Program-made: the position numbers and the translations under genes
Origin: Styela clava
Taxonomy: Eukaryota; Chordata; Ascidiacea; Stolidobranchia; Styelidae
DNA: 64,000 nucleotides
Assembly (NCBI RefSeq): GCF_964204865.1
Contig: NC_135262.1
Coordinates: forward strand, 19,149,650-19,213,649
Reading direction: 5' to 3'
In this document: positions 45,501-58,600 of the stretch, one piece after another
Position numbering within the stretch: position 1 is the stretch's first letter
Layout: the number at the start of each line of letters is the position of its first letter
The notes under the pieces: model-generated
The model's input: only the letters and a program-made list of their open reading frames with translations
Database searches by the model: none
Told to the model about the DNA's origin: nothing

Positions 45501-47758
45501 TACGAGTCAGAGTAGGTCAACGACACTCTGGTCAGTCAATCCTGGGGATTCTGTTTAATCCCTACATTTGCAACTGTTCAGCAATTCTGTCCTATGATGT
45601 AAATGTTTCTTTTGGGAAGTTAAAAATATAATATCTTGACATTCATTCAAGTGTTCATCTAGATCTGACTTCATCCAGGAACGGTATTTAAAACGAGTTT
45701 AAAATAATTCCATTTCGTGCCTTCATTGACGTTTTCATCTCTATTGATGTCGACATTGGCAAGATAGCTGCTCTAAAATCTTCTGGAGCTGGTTAGAAGA
45801 TTCTGTGTTTGTGAATTTCATTTGTGAGAATGTTTTAAAAAAAACGTATATCTAGAATTATTTAATCCGCGTTTGATATATACGTACTTTCATTTTGATG
45901 TCCCTCATCTTGGCGTTCTTTCGCGTTCCCCGGCAGAAGAGCATATTTTTAATATATTAATAATAATTATCAAGCGTTATTGAAATATTAGAATCATATT
46001 ATAGGAGAATTTACGTATCAGCAATTACACATTATCGTAAGCAAATATCTTTGAGTGATATTCAAATTTGCGGGCATCCAAAATATTTGTTCATAATCAC
46101 ATATATATATATATAATATAAAATACCTGTGTGGGGCGATCCATTCCACCTTGATAGTTTTTGCATCACTTCTTCTGCGCTGTCTGGTTTACCGCGAGAC
46201 AACAGCCAACGCGGCGACTCTGGGACAATGCTGAAAGGTGTTAAGCTAAATTTCTGCATCAATTTCATGTAATATGCACTTAAACTTTACTAATGTATGG
46301 ACTAGCAGTATTGAAAATATTGGCATTTCGACAGAACTAGCACGGGATATATAAATATTTCACAATGCTATATCCAATTCACCATCGTTAAATAATACAA
46401 AAAATTAAACATCCTCGATATGAAAGCTTGAGATCCATTCGCTTTCCCTCGGACTTTGCCATATTTTATCAATATTGAGAAAATGCGATTTATATCTTCA
46501 AATATATTCACTAACGTATTTTTTCACTTACTATAAAAAAACAAATCCAAGAATTCCAGGTATAGTTGTAATAAAATACATTTGTCTCCAACTAGGATAA
46601 AGATAGGCAACCCATAGAAACGCTAACATATTTGCGGTGAATCCTATTGCACCGAGAGCACCTGAAAATAGATTCATTCAGTCCTATAGCTGTTGTCGAG
46701 CTTATTGGTTTTCGCAATTAATATTTATTCATTTTGGATTAAAATCATATGAAAGTCATATAAGCAATTCCTGTTGTACCAGTAAATGGAATTGGAGTCA
46801 TTTGTACTCACCGTTCAGGACCCAAAGCTTCGATCCCGTAGTTTCTTGTATAAGTATAGTTGTCACAACACTTAAACCGCCAACAAGGAAGCCTGATATA
46901 GCTCTACATACTGCAAATTGTTGCCAATTTTGACAAAGTCCAGTGATAACTTGAAATATCAGAACTAATATGTATCCTGAAAATATATTTCAAATGCTCT
47001 TTTTAATTACTTTAAAATCGCAGAAGTCGCTAATAAATTTTCTCACCTATAACCGAAATTTTCTTTCTTCCATAGCGATCGGATAATTGTCCAAAAACGA
47101 TAGTCCCAGGCATAAAACCTACCTAAAAAATTGATTGAAGGAAGCCTGGTATCCAACTGCGATCTTCAGTTAAATCCCACTAAAGTATTTTTGCAATAAA
47201 GAAAGCATAACGACTAACTATAGTGATTTCGAATATTAGTTGAAAATCAAATTTTACATAACATGATCCCAAAATACGTGAATTACTAAATCAATGTATA
47301 TAAAAAAAAACGGGAAATCCCTAGATTGTTCACTTAATAAAATGAAACTACGTTACCTGGGACACAATGGTTTCTGCGCCCTGAGCGTGTGGATTGTCAT
47401 CAAAGGCTGTCGACGGCGCAGCAGAAAACACCAATAAAATCACATCAGGGGATTTCGACAACTAAATAATAAAAAATAATTATACTTTGTCAGATTTTTG
47501 TTTAAAATATTCATTACTATGCGATTTTGTATTGTTTAGTATATATACGATTCTATATTTTTGCCAATACTTGCTACTAATTATGCAATGCTTTGTTAGA
47601 TTTAAGTTCTTGAAGTCTCAATTGAAAATCCTACAGCTATTCGCAAATGACTATATTTTTCTTACCGAAAAAAGGAAAGCCAACGAAGAGAGAAAAATAT
47701 ACGCTCGATTGGAGACCGACCCCACTTCATTATTAAGAGTTCCATCAATATTATTCAT
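42576..47758 (-). pseudogene. SLC22-type transporter, broken proximal copy
   Basis: Same eleven-exon gene as 55674-60878. Exons in reading order: 47758-47666, 47461-47357, 47179-47047, 46976-46812, 46661-46532, 46230-46127, 45096-44961, 44747-44607, 44147-44062, 43433-43249, 42752-42576. Three lesions relative to the distal copy. Tyr85 (TAC) is TAG at 47123-47125. Tyr314 (TAT) is TAG at 44672-44674. The donor after ALA of exon 10 (GCG|GTAAG in the distal copy) is lost in a small change at about 43243-43249. If that intron is retained, the frame runs on for about 85 residues before a stop. The rest stays intact, and most other differences are single substitutions, so inactivation looks recent. 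Confidence 0.88.
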
Positions 47759-48189
47759 CAAATATATATATTAGTATTTATAGTATCAATTTTATCACTC
47801 TTAACTGCCTTTATGTCTGCATATACATGGCAAGGTTTCAGCACCAGAGTTTGAAATTAAACCTGAAGGTAAATAAAAATAACATTTATAGTATAGTGCA
47901 ATTTTGTACTTCTGCATACTATTTCAACATATCTATAATGATATTTTTGCTATCTTAGCTGGTATGAAAAATTAACCAACAATATGCTGCATGGCATGTC
48001 ACATCTCTGTCTAAGCAAGTCGTTGGTATTAAAAAGTTTTATTGGTAGGGATGGCCAGTACTGAATAATCTACTATCACGAATACTCACTTCTCGAAATA
48101 ATGTATTGTGTGGTTTCATAAAAATATGAACAATGGAATTCCCAACAGATCGACATCTCTATCCCAAAATGGTATACAGTGGCAATTTT

Positions 48190-48690
48190 CACCTCTTCTT
48201 TCTTTCTATTCATGAAAACGGAGTGGTGGAAAGATTGGTTCTTTGAGCTATGTTTAATGGCCAGTCTCTCAATGAAAACTTATTACGGTCTCTTCAAACA
48301 GCAGTGGAAGGAATTCTCAACGATAAACCACTCACACCGATAAGTGACGATCCGACAGACTTGAATGCCCTCACTCCCAGCTCAAATTTGATAAATAGAT
48401 TAGAACAGTAATTGCCACCTGATTTGTTCTCTCGAACAAATGAATACGGAAGAGGACACAGACATGTTCAGCGATTACTTGATTTATTTTGGCAGCGCTT
48501 GACAAAAAATATCTTCCCGAATTACAGTGACGACAGAAGTGCCTCAATGTTCAACGCAACTTCCAAGTTGGAGAACTTGTGACCCTGATGATCAACAAGT
48601 TGTCAAAAAAGTGAAAGTGCGCATATCCAATTCTGATTATGTGCGAAGCTCTGTCTACTTGAAGCTCTTTGAGTACATTCACGCATAAAA
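48190..48690 (+). pseudogene. BEL/Pao retrotransposon integrase relic
   Basis: Degenerate coding sequence with BEL/Pao integrase C-terminal features: NGVVERL, then EGILNDKPLTPISDDPTDLN and ALTPS, then LPPDLF, VQRLLDLFWQRLTKN, and after a frame change FQVGELV. In-frame stops and at least one frameshift leave no working product. No LTRs were recognised. Boundaries are approximate. Confidence 0.75.
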
Positions 48691-51600
48691 TAAACACTCA
48701 TTGCACAATGCGGATCCAGGAATCTGCTTTGCAATTGTATATATATATATTTTATTATTGATGAGTTTTCCTATTTCGGATTCGACGTCATCATAAGATG
48801 TGTTTAGGGCTGATAAAAAAGTTTCTTTGAACACAAGTGTACGGGATTGTTGGTGTACAGATTGCAGTATTGTTCAGTTGTTAGTTGTTGGTGCATAGAT
48901 TGAAGACATTAATTTGGGCACCAAGGGACAGGACACGACTTTAGTTACCTTGTAACTCGGAGTCGTAGTGGGAAAACTTAGTTTACAGTACTTATCCCAC
49001 ATGCACAACTTTTACATTTGCTAAATTTCTGATGAATGGGCTAGTATGTAAGGTAGGTTTGAAGATCACAGAGCCAGTATATAACAAGTCAAACTTATAT
49101 ATTTTATTATCCACATATTATCCTCAGAAAATTTTTAATTCGCATTCCTGAATGCCTGTACAATTAGAGTTTTTCACAGTATAAAAAATAAGTAGCAGGG
49201 AGATATGATTGACAATTTTTCAAATACATGATATGTGGCTCAAAGTAATTACATTTAATTCAAAATCAACTCCGTGATGCATATATAGACGTTGTGAAAT
49301 TATTACTCGTCTTAGTGATTGGGATGGAGCGAGATTCGAATCTAAAGATTTTCGCGAATCGTATTGAAAATCTATTTCTATACATGTTTTACCGAAGCAA
49401 TATTCATTTGTGTTCCGACTAATTGCAGTATCCGTTACATACTATCTACCTCAAGATGGTCCAAGGTTGAAGGTAGTCGGGCCGCAAAAACTTCTGGCGA
49501 TGTAGCAGAAAACTGGGCTGAGCCGCAGTAGCAGAAAACCAGCAGAAAGTGGTGAAAACATCGCGAGTTTACCATTTGCTTCTTGAGAAATACCGTGGTA
49601 ATTTTGGTAACTTTTCTCAGAGATGGTTTTGTGATGTCGCTCAAAAATATATTCTTCCGTGGTAGATATTACCTAGAAACACACCAGACACTGTGATTGA
49701 ACGTTGTTGTGAGAAAGAAAATATGTTTCCTTTTCTTTGGCCTATTTTTTACAGTTATTGTATGAAGAATTCATATATTTGACTAATTTCACTACTTTTA
49801 GAGTGACCAGGTCTGGTGGTATTGTCCTTAAACAACCGAAATTACGTCTAGGTTGGGACTCTTGACCCAGCTACATACTAGATCGCTTGGGGCTCAAGTC
49901 TGCTCTGTTGTTCATCACTGCTGTTACATGGCCAATGCTTGAAAATAAAGAAGTGTTTTAACTAAAATAAAGGCACAAAACTCACAAATTAAAAAAATGT
50001 ACGAAATTTAGATGAAAGCGCGACTCATCTCATCGGCTTGGTCCTGTCTGCACAAGACAATCATTTCTCTTCGTACCGATCACGGGAAGTCATTTCCATA
50101 TTTGCACAGTCTTGACGTTTATGGATACAACATTGAAATTCCGCGATTAACAAACATCAATCCGGACATCGGGATAAGGAAAAAGGTCAATCCCAGTTGG
50201 AATAGTTTAAAAATAACTCAAAAATATTCTGCCAACAAAAACACATATCTACCAATGGTATAGTACACGCTAAAATTGTTCTGCGGGGCGCAAGGAATGT
50301 GTGCTCGGGCCGCGGGTTGGACCACCCTGATCTACCCTATCAAGCTCGGCACAACCAGTACCTATTCATAATTATGTATAACTGCTATCCTAAAACTTCC
50401 TACTAACATACATTCTTAAATCATCATAGGTTGTTACTGCTCCATCCAAATGTTGGCCAGGGTAATTTGACGTTTTTACGTAAACTACAAAGGCGCATCT
50501 GACGCACTACACAATGGTATGTTGTGAGTTTGTTGATTAATTAAGTTAATTGATAAATTGGAAGCGCAATGTTTGGATGTCTTGTCTCAGTCTAGGCCAA
50601 TATTCGGTGTGAATCAGTGTTTACAGGTTCTGTATTGTTGATAGTACTCGTTATGTATCTGTTGGAAATAACTATTTGTAAATTTACAAATTCTTTAAGA
50701 AGTGAGGTTCTCAAGTGTAATACAAATATAATTTAGGGCAGTCAAATGAGCACAGTAACTACTGCTTTAATATTTTAGTTATAAAGCTTGGATTTTATTT
50801 ACTTCAGATCATATTTCGTCCGATTGTTTTGCTTGTGGAGTCAAAACATTAGGTATGTATATACTGTTGGATTTTGTATGTTTTTAATCTATATCGTTCT
50901 GATTGATTTGAAATATAGATAGTTGTGATATTATAATACTGCAAAATTGGGTTGCCTTGCCGTATGAAATATTTAGTTTATGTTCATTGTTTCAGCAGAT
51001 GCCATGTTCCTGATTCTATTCCAAGTTCCATCGTGTTGACTGTTTTGAACAAACTACACAGATTCCTAGTTGAATTTCATTAGGACAGCACTTAACACTA
51101 GTAACTGGTTCAGAAACAAATCGTTTAGTTCGTGACAGGACTTGTTTATTAGGGGCGCGTTGTCGAAGATCTCCAACCACTAATACTCAACTACGAATGT
51201 AAACTTTCCCTTTTCTTCTAAATAGTCAAAAACATTCGAAGAATATCCTATCGTCAAAACCGGAAAAATGAGCATGTATTCAAGTATTCAAAATGAAACG
51301 AAACATTGCTAATGTTTCTAGAGAAGGATCAAAACCTACTTTCATCACCCTTTCGAAAGTTACAAAATCATCTACACAGAAAGCTAGACTCACATCTTCC
51401 ATTAAACTTTCGATTTCTGGTTTTCTTCTCTCTGAGGATATTTGAGTATTGAGTCAATTTCTCATGCTTAATTTTTTTAAATTTATTGCGGAACTGCGCG
51501 TTCTGTTTGACAAATTCGAAAACTACTGTGCGATCATTGTCGACGAAACGCCAGGGAAATTATAGAAATGAATTTGTAATCCCCATCTCCAAATAAACAT

Positions 51601-53714
51601 TATTTTGATTATTATCTTCCGTGTCGGCTTTGATCTTTCTTATCGTCACTTTAAAATGAAAAAGTGAAAAATATCTTTGCTACTGGTCTCGGGATTCGTT
51701 GTATTTTTCTGTCGCATCCATGCTTTTGCATTAAATGTAACTCATGAAATGTCGTCACTGTGGATCGGTAAAAATTTCTGATATGATTGACTAAATGTTA
51801 CCTCATTAAAAACTTGTATCAATGTTTCCCATCTTACAAAACTTCCAACTGAATAATTGAAAATCATGCGACATTGGGGGAACATTATGCTCATCGAGGA
51901 ATTGAAACAATATCATATCCACTAGAAATAAATAAAAATATTATAACGTAAATATAACACTCAATTCTGACGTCATTGTCCGTTAGCCAGGAGTGTATGC
52001 TGATTCTCGTGTCTCGTGCGCTGTGCTGTGTAATCGTTTAATTCAGCGACACGCAAATGACGTGTCTTGTCCCAGGCACGTGTTGTGTTACCAGATATTA
52101 GAACAGTAAACTGTCACTCTAATATTCGATACGATATTCGAATATTTTTCCCAACCCAATCTAAACTAAAACTTATAACCACGCGGACTGCTGACGAAGC
52201 CACCCCCATGAATATTCACAGAAAGTCATAAATGAGGCAGAATCCTGACGCGGGTCGAGTAGGGTCAAAAACTAGTGCCCGAATTTTTTTTCCCAAGTCC
52301 GGCTCTTTTTCCGCAACTCAATATCGAGTCATCCAAGGTATTGTCGTTGTACTCTTTTGTCTTCTTTTCCAAAACTAATTGCAAATAGCTTCGGTTTGCT
52401 TCGCTCAGTCAATCGCAAAAAAGCTGGTTCAACTTGACATCTGTCAGAATTCTATAAAAACTTAGGAATATCCATTCTTCTAGTGCAGTAATCAGTGGGA
52501 TTTTACGCGGAATCAGCGTTAAGTTGAACGACTGTGGCAATTCCTCTTGGAATGCTTTGATATTATTTGACAGAATATGCCAAATTTGTACAGGAAATAT
52601 TTACATTGAACATCTTTGAATTGACGAGGAATCGAAATATTTTGAAAATTTATAGAATCACTCCACTTTGATCAAGACTTCAGTCTCCGATTGATGAATT
52701 CTTCATCCCAAGCATCAGATATTGAACTTACAACAGTAGGGGCTTTTCTATTTGTGACTAAACCTGTGAACTCCTGGTGTTCAAGTATGAAGCAATCCTA
52801 CTTGCTTCCACAGTTCAAGCCCAAGCACTTTTCGCAGTAAATCCCTCGATATCTAAATCAATACTTGTGGCGACACAATGAACGTATATCTTACGTGAAA
52901 ACTGATTTAGAATTCGAAACCCAGCACCGAGACACGAATATTTATTAAATCTTTATTATTTAAGTCGTTTTGTAAGACTTTAGAAACTTATACGAGCTGC
53001 GTGTTCGTTTAGTGCAGTGTTTCCCAACCCGAGTCCGCGGTCTCAAATGAGTACGCGGAGCGTTCGAATGAGTCCGCAACGAGTCGGAAATGTTTTGCGA
53101 AACTTAACCATCAGCCAAGTTACGATTCCTGTTAGAATTTACATAAAACATAAAAAGCAAGTTTATTCACTTAACATAAATCAAGTCCATAATTACTGGA
53201 CCATATACTGGACTTATATTCGAATATTCAACTATTAGAATAGCAATTTACTATTCGAAAATTTGGTAACAGGTGACGCGACAGGTCACTTGCGCGTCGC
53301 TTAATCAAACGATTGGATTTCACAATTTACCGTACTTGCGGACGAAAACACGAGTCGGCACAAGCGTGGATAAATATCTAAGTGGTATTCCTCGCGAGCT
53401 CGAACAACGAGGTATAATTTTTTTTCTGGTAGGTGTCAATGGCGGCAACCTAAATTTTTCTAAATTGAAAAGCGGCAATACAAATTACTCAAAATAAAAA
53501 CGGAAATCACCATAAGTTATGTTTTATGATGATCCTCGGTCGATTAAAAACGCTTGCAAATCGCTAATTTGCGGGGGCTATCGTAGTATACTTACCAGGG
53601 CATTTTACCTTAGGATTCTTTGCTTTACTGCCTTCGCATTGGTACGTACAGTACTGGAGCGCCATAAGTATTGTACGAACAGCTCAGGATTGTAGAATTC
53701 ACAAAAATACTAAT
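48691..53714. other. Gene-poor spacer between the SLC22 copies
   Basis: About 5 kb with no supported gene. CGGGCCGCGGGTTGGACCAC near 50307-50330 resembles a hAT right end, and CAGTGTTTCCCAACC at 53014 resembles a hAT left end, but neither has a matching partner. The 83-codon frame at 50012-50263 and 73-74-codon frames at 53017 and 53273 are unrecognised and probably not genes. Confidence 0.4.
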
Positions 53715-53902
53715 TAAAACAAAATACGAGAATATCGGTCAGAGACCGAAGACTTATCGATCGAAAGTTAGGGGATTCCCCAAAACAGCGCTCTTACTTC
53801 ATAGTGACACCTTGTGTCCCATCACTAATTAATTAATACCTCGCTAATTATACGACATAATTCATCCAAAATCAATGGGCTTCTGGTACGACATATAATG
53901 AA
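53715..53902. repeat. Spaced direct repeat, copy 1
   Basis: About 188 bp repeated at 54295-54482 (offset 580 bp) with scattered substitutions. Both copies share the hairpin-forming CGGTCAGAGACCG, GACTTATCGATCGAAA, CAAAACAGCGCTCTTACT and ATCACTAATTAATTAATAC. No coding content and no LTR-type TG/CA ends. Confidence 0.8.
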
Positions 53903-54294
53903 TGCACATGCAAAATCTTGAGCAGATTCAATCTCGCTTTCCTGAGATATCGCGTGCATCTAACAGACAAATACCTATTAACATACTTACCGATTAAAAT
54001 CGATAAGTAATAATCGGGCACTTTACCACGCATATTTGTGTCCATGGATCGTCATGATATTTTCTGAGTAGTATTTCTTTTATTTCGTCAACACAACCGC
54101 AGATTAAAATGACACAACTAATAAATTGATATTAAAGCAAGGCGATAAATCTTTTTTTTACTTGGTTTACTAATATACTTTAATAATATTTTAAATAAGT
54201 ATTAAATCAAGTTGTACTCTCTGGATATTTATAGCAGATAGTAGGATTTTTCTAACAGCGATAAAAAATTCGCAAGATCGCAAAAAATATGTAT

Positions 54295-54482
54295 CAAAAC
54301 TAAATACAATAATATCGGTCAGAGACCGAAGACTTATCGATCGAAAAATAGGGGATCCCCAAAACAGCGCTCTTACTCCATAGTGACACCTTGTGTTCCA
54401 TCACTAATTAATTAATACTTCGCTGATTATACGACATAATTCGCCCAAAATTAAAAGGCTTTTGGTCCGAGATATGATGAGT
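54295..54482. repeat. Spaced direct repeat, copy 2
   Basis: Partner of 53715-53902. The unit is either an unrecognised repeat family that inserted twice or a local duplication; the 390 bp between the copies gives no clue. Confidence 0.8.
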
Positions 54483-54902
54483 GTACGCCGTGCATACAGA
54501 TTCGCTGGACCAACTTCCCCCGATTTGTTTTTGTAACATGGTATAATGTTCACTTAAATCACAATGCATCAAGTTTAAAATTTTTTATTGTCAATACTTG
54601 TACGCATATTTCCGATCAAGTCCAACCAAGAGAAGTTTCAATTCCTATTGGTTCATGTTGTCGACCCACTCCACGCAAAAGCTGGAAGTGCGCTATGAGA
54701 TTATCTGTCGCAATTACAATCCTAGCTTGATTTGCTTCAATATTGGCCAAAGAAATACCCTGCAAGTGAGGTATATATTGATCTCTTTATTCTAGCTGAA
54801 TGTGGTATGCGTGACCTGATCGCAAACACGTTGTTTAACGTCAATATTGGAATTGTCTATGAGGAATAAAATGTTCGCCAATCTGATCTCCGAAGGTCTG
54901 TT

Positions 54903-55183
54903 ATAGGATTTACATATTTATCCCCGGGGGAGGAAAGTTGACAAGACGGCTTAACCATATGGCGAACCACGGCCTCTCGTCCGGTTACCATTCCATGTCG
55001 GGTATGGGATTAGTTAGTTACGGTATTTGTTTTCGGTAGCATGGATTTGATGGTAGAGGAAGTCGCGATGAGTCCAGCAATCCTCTTGCACACAATTATC
55101 CCCGCATGGGATTCGAACCTGCGAATCCCGCAGAGTAATCAGAGATGTGGTGGCGAGCGTATGATGATCCACAACGCCGCGCC
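54903..55183 (-). mobile_element. tRNA-derived SINE, duplicated with the distal SLC22 block
   Basis: Twin of 41820-42100, differing at only a few positions. Confidence 0.8.
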
Positions 55184-55615
55184 ATATTATTATATTTGAG
55201 TTGAAAAATTGAGGGCCGCGCTCGTACTGCTTAAAATCATAGCAATAGCGAAATCAGCCATGACATGACCTTTGAAATGCAGTTTGATCTAATTTTCGTA
55301 TTCTTCTGTTTCTTTCGTGTTATTATTAAAATTGCTATCGTAGTCCGCCTGTACGTTTTATTTGATGATACAGGTCTGCTTGTGTGGGAAGGCTGGGCAA
55401 CTGCTCTTGGTTATTGACCCATTTCCTTAAATATTCGTTTGTTTTGGTTGGCCGTTGGCGCTTGTTAGCAGTTTGAAGAATAAAACTTGTATATAAAATA
55501 AAAATAAATTGAAGAATAAAACTTGTATATAGAATAAAAAAAAAAATAAAAGTTAGTCGTGCCGTTTTTTTCAATTTCGAAAAACAAAAATAAGAAAAAA
55601 CACGATAAACAATAA

Positions 55616-55621
55616 TTTATT
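55616..55621 (-). terminator. Candidate polyadenylation signal, distal SLC22 copy
   Basis: AATAAA on the minus strand, 53 nt past the stop codon at 55674-55676. Confidence 0.6.
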
Positions 55622-55673
55622 CACGACGATACACAATAACTATATTCAATTAGTGTAGAGGACATAGTCAATG

Positions 55674-58600
55674 TTAGCATGTTATCGAATTACAACTATT
55701 TTCGTCGTTGTCTTCTTCTTGTAGTTCCGCTTCTTCAAAGGTGTTCGGAATTAACTTGGCTCGGGTTTCAGGGAGGAAAGCAGCAAAAACACTGCTCAAT
55801 AATCCCACAATACCAAAGGCAAGAAATGGGTCATTCGATCCAGAAAACACCTTCAAATGAAAAAGTAATCACAAAACGATAACAAGAGAGCTACGCCTAA
55901 ATATATGGACACGTCTGTTCGCAGTACAGTACGGTTTCCGTACCGTCAGATCACAGTCTACAAATATATTCACACCAAGCGAAGCAGTACAGTAGGACAC
56001 AAAATGGCGTCCAATGCCCGCAGAACATTCGGTGACGTCATAGCAAACAAAAACAAATCTCACAGAGCTAACAGAAATATTTGAAATAAATAAAAGTAAT
56101 AGCCTTCTGGAGAAAAATTCCATCTTTAACCACTAAAAATTTCAAAGCAATTGGTCCAGTGATCAAAGAGAAAAGCGGTTTTTTAATATTTCCACTAGGT
56201 GTCCAAAAAGTGTCAAATAACAACAAGAACAAGAACAACATAACGATCGTTATGTCCACTAAACGTGTCCAATAATAACGACAACGATATATTTGTTCCG
56301 TTACCTTTCAGATGCTGCACAATAGTACTTCTCATAAAAATCTTACCGCAAGATTTGCTAAAAATGGAGCAATTACACCACCAACTCTTGCCCAGAACGA
56401 CATTGAGCCCAGTCCAACGTTTCTCACAACTGTTGGAAAGAGTTCTGCAGTATATACGTAAATAAGATCAAAAGCTCCGCAGATTCCCAGTTTTCCGAAA
56501 ACCAAAAGTGTCAATTCGTAGTTTGAGCGATCTGAATGAAAAACGGTAATTTAATCTTTCTGTTTATCTACATTTATTTCCAGATTTACATTTTAGTAAA
56601 GTAATATTATTGTTTTTACCAAAAAAATCTTGGTCGGGTTTGTTGTCGACTGAAACGGGATGGTTTATGAAGGCTGAAGCTCTATGAAAGATCAAAAAAT
56701 TTTTACGTCTAACGAGAAATAAAAAAATTCATTCAATCGGCTATAGCTAATTCCAGTTAAACAGATTATTTTCCGGTTACAGCAATTTATAATACGTATG
56801 TATTATGGTCATTTGAGACAAAATTTACACTATATAATTAAAATACATTTGATCAATTAAAATTGGATTTAACATGGAAGAGCAGTTAATTAAATTGCTC
56901 CAACCAGGCCCCGCTTTATGTATTATGTACTTTACTTTCGTCCGAATCTTTAAATGTATTATCATGACAGAATATTTGGCCTGAAATTCTGTTTATGTTA
57001 TAGAATTTCGTAAACAGCACTTTATTGTGGGTCCGCAAGCATCATTTCGACTTAACGAAAACTGTTCTGTTCAGTAGGCATCCAAGTAATTACATTAAAA
57101 AACATATTTTCAAATTTGTAAGGTTGCTATTCTCAGGTAAATATTTGAAATTACCTTGGCCGAAGGAAACGATGTACATGACGAACATACACAGTGCAGC
57201 TAAACCCATGAAGCAGACCAGCGTTCGTCTTCTACCAGCCCTGTATTGAGTAAATCGATTAAAACTATATATATATATATGGGGATAAGAATTGAACAAA
57301 TACAATCAACTGAGTATACTTAGCAACACCTCTTCAATTTCTTGCGTTATATACTAATAATATAGCATTTGCTGCTTATTTTCTATGGATGTGGCCATTT
57401 TTTATGGAGTCAAATATATCAGTATATAAATATAATCCCGCGGCCGGTTTATAATTTCACCACGATGCCTTTACTCATTTTCAAGGTCATATGATCTGTT
57501 CGTTCATTCACTTTCAACGATTCTCGCTTTATTTTGCGGTTATTTTGTAGGTTAATTTTTACCAGTAGAACGAATAGATGTTTTTTTTTTGTGGACTCAT
57601 TCAAGTTATCAGCCTGTCAGTCCCAGATATTGACTACGTGATTTTTATGAAAGTTCAAAACAAATGGTGAGTTCGAGATTTTTTCCTGTTATGGTATTGG
57701 CTTACCATCTTCTCTCCATAAGATAAATCGTAAAGGGTATTGATGGAAGCTGACTCAATCCCGATATTAAATATGCAACATAAAAATTTGAACTAAAAGA
57801 TCCAGAACCAAGTGTTATGCCGTAAAATACAAAACTTGCGGTGAACCTGAAAATACAACGTGATTTGAGTCAAGATAGACAAACCTAACCGGATATACAA
57901 TGAAGACGGATTTCACACATGGCTATTTTTTTATATAAATACTCGAACAATATTTGTCCAATCTATTTCATTTCGGTATAACTCTCATTTAGATTGGTCG
58001 TATAGATACACCTTACGGATGTTATTATGTCAAGTTTAGCTATGCAAAATTATACATACCATTGTAAACTTAAAATGGCTGCTCTGTATCGCAATACAGG
58101 TTTTCTTATCAAATCTATAATTGAGCCTTCCTCGTCTCTTGAGGCATCTTGCTCTTGTTGTGCATATTCATAATTTTGTTGTAGCATTAGACGATCTAGT
58201 GAAATATAACCTTTAAAGTTTAGTAGGAACTTTTAAGTTTCGTAGGAACAAGTTACACAACTTTAGCTTCCAAGAACAACTTCGTTGTGTCATATCATTT
58301 TCTCAGAAATTTTAAACACATCCCATCCGCACGACGTACATAATTACCCGTATAGAGTTAATTAATAAGAGTTTCTGTTCATGGCGTGAATCACGAGGTC
58401 ACGTTTTCAATGTTAATTCGTTATTTGATCAACGTACATATATACCGTTCAATAGATTTTCAATGTGAGCCGATTCTAGTTTTAAGAAGTTTTAAAATTG
58501 TATTCTGTATATCGTGAAAAACTACGAATGAAATCAAATAGAGGTTTTAACGTCTATTCATTCGCGTGGGTGTTGAGAGGTAAAGCGTGGGCTTAAGATT

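Larger units (their letters stand above)
41769..47972. repeat. Segmental duplication, proximal copy (6.2 kb)
   Basis: Direct repeat of 54853-61092, nearly identical throughout, with junctions at TTGTCTATGAGG on the left and GGTATGAAAAAT on the right. It contains an inverted SINE and the whole SLC22-type gene, introns included, so the duplication was at DNA level. Offset 13.1 kb. Confidence 0.95.

Noticed and set aside
47123-47125. Tyr-to-TAG pair as a sign of amber suppression or a recoded TAG
   Set aside because: TAG is the normal stop of the LINE-flanking and other frames' competitors, the paralogue has Tyr codons, and the same copy also lost a splice donor; pseudogenisation explains it better.
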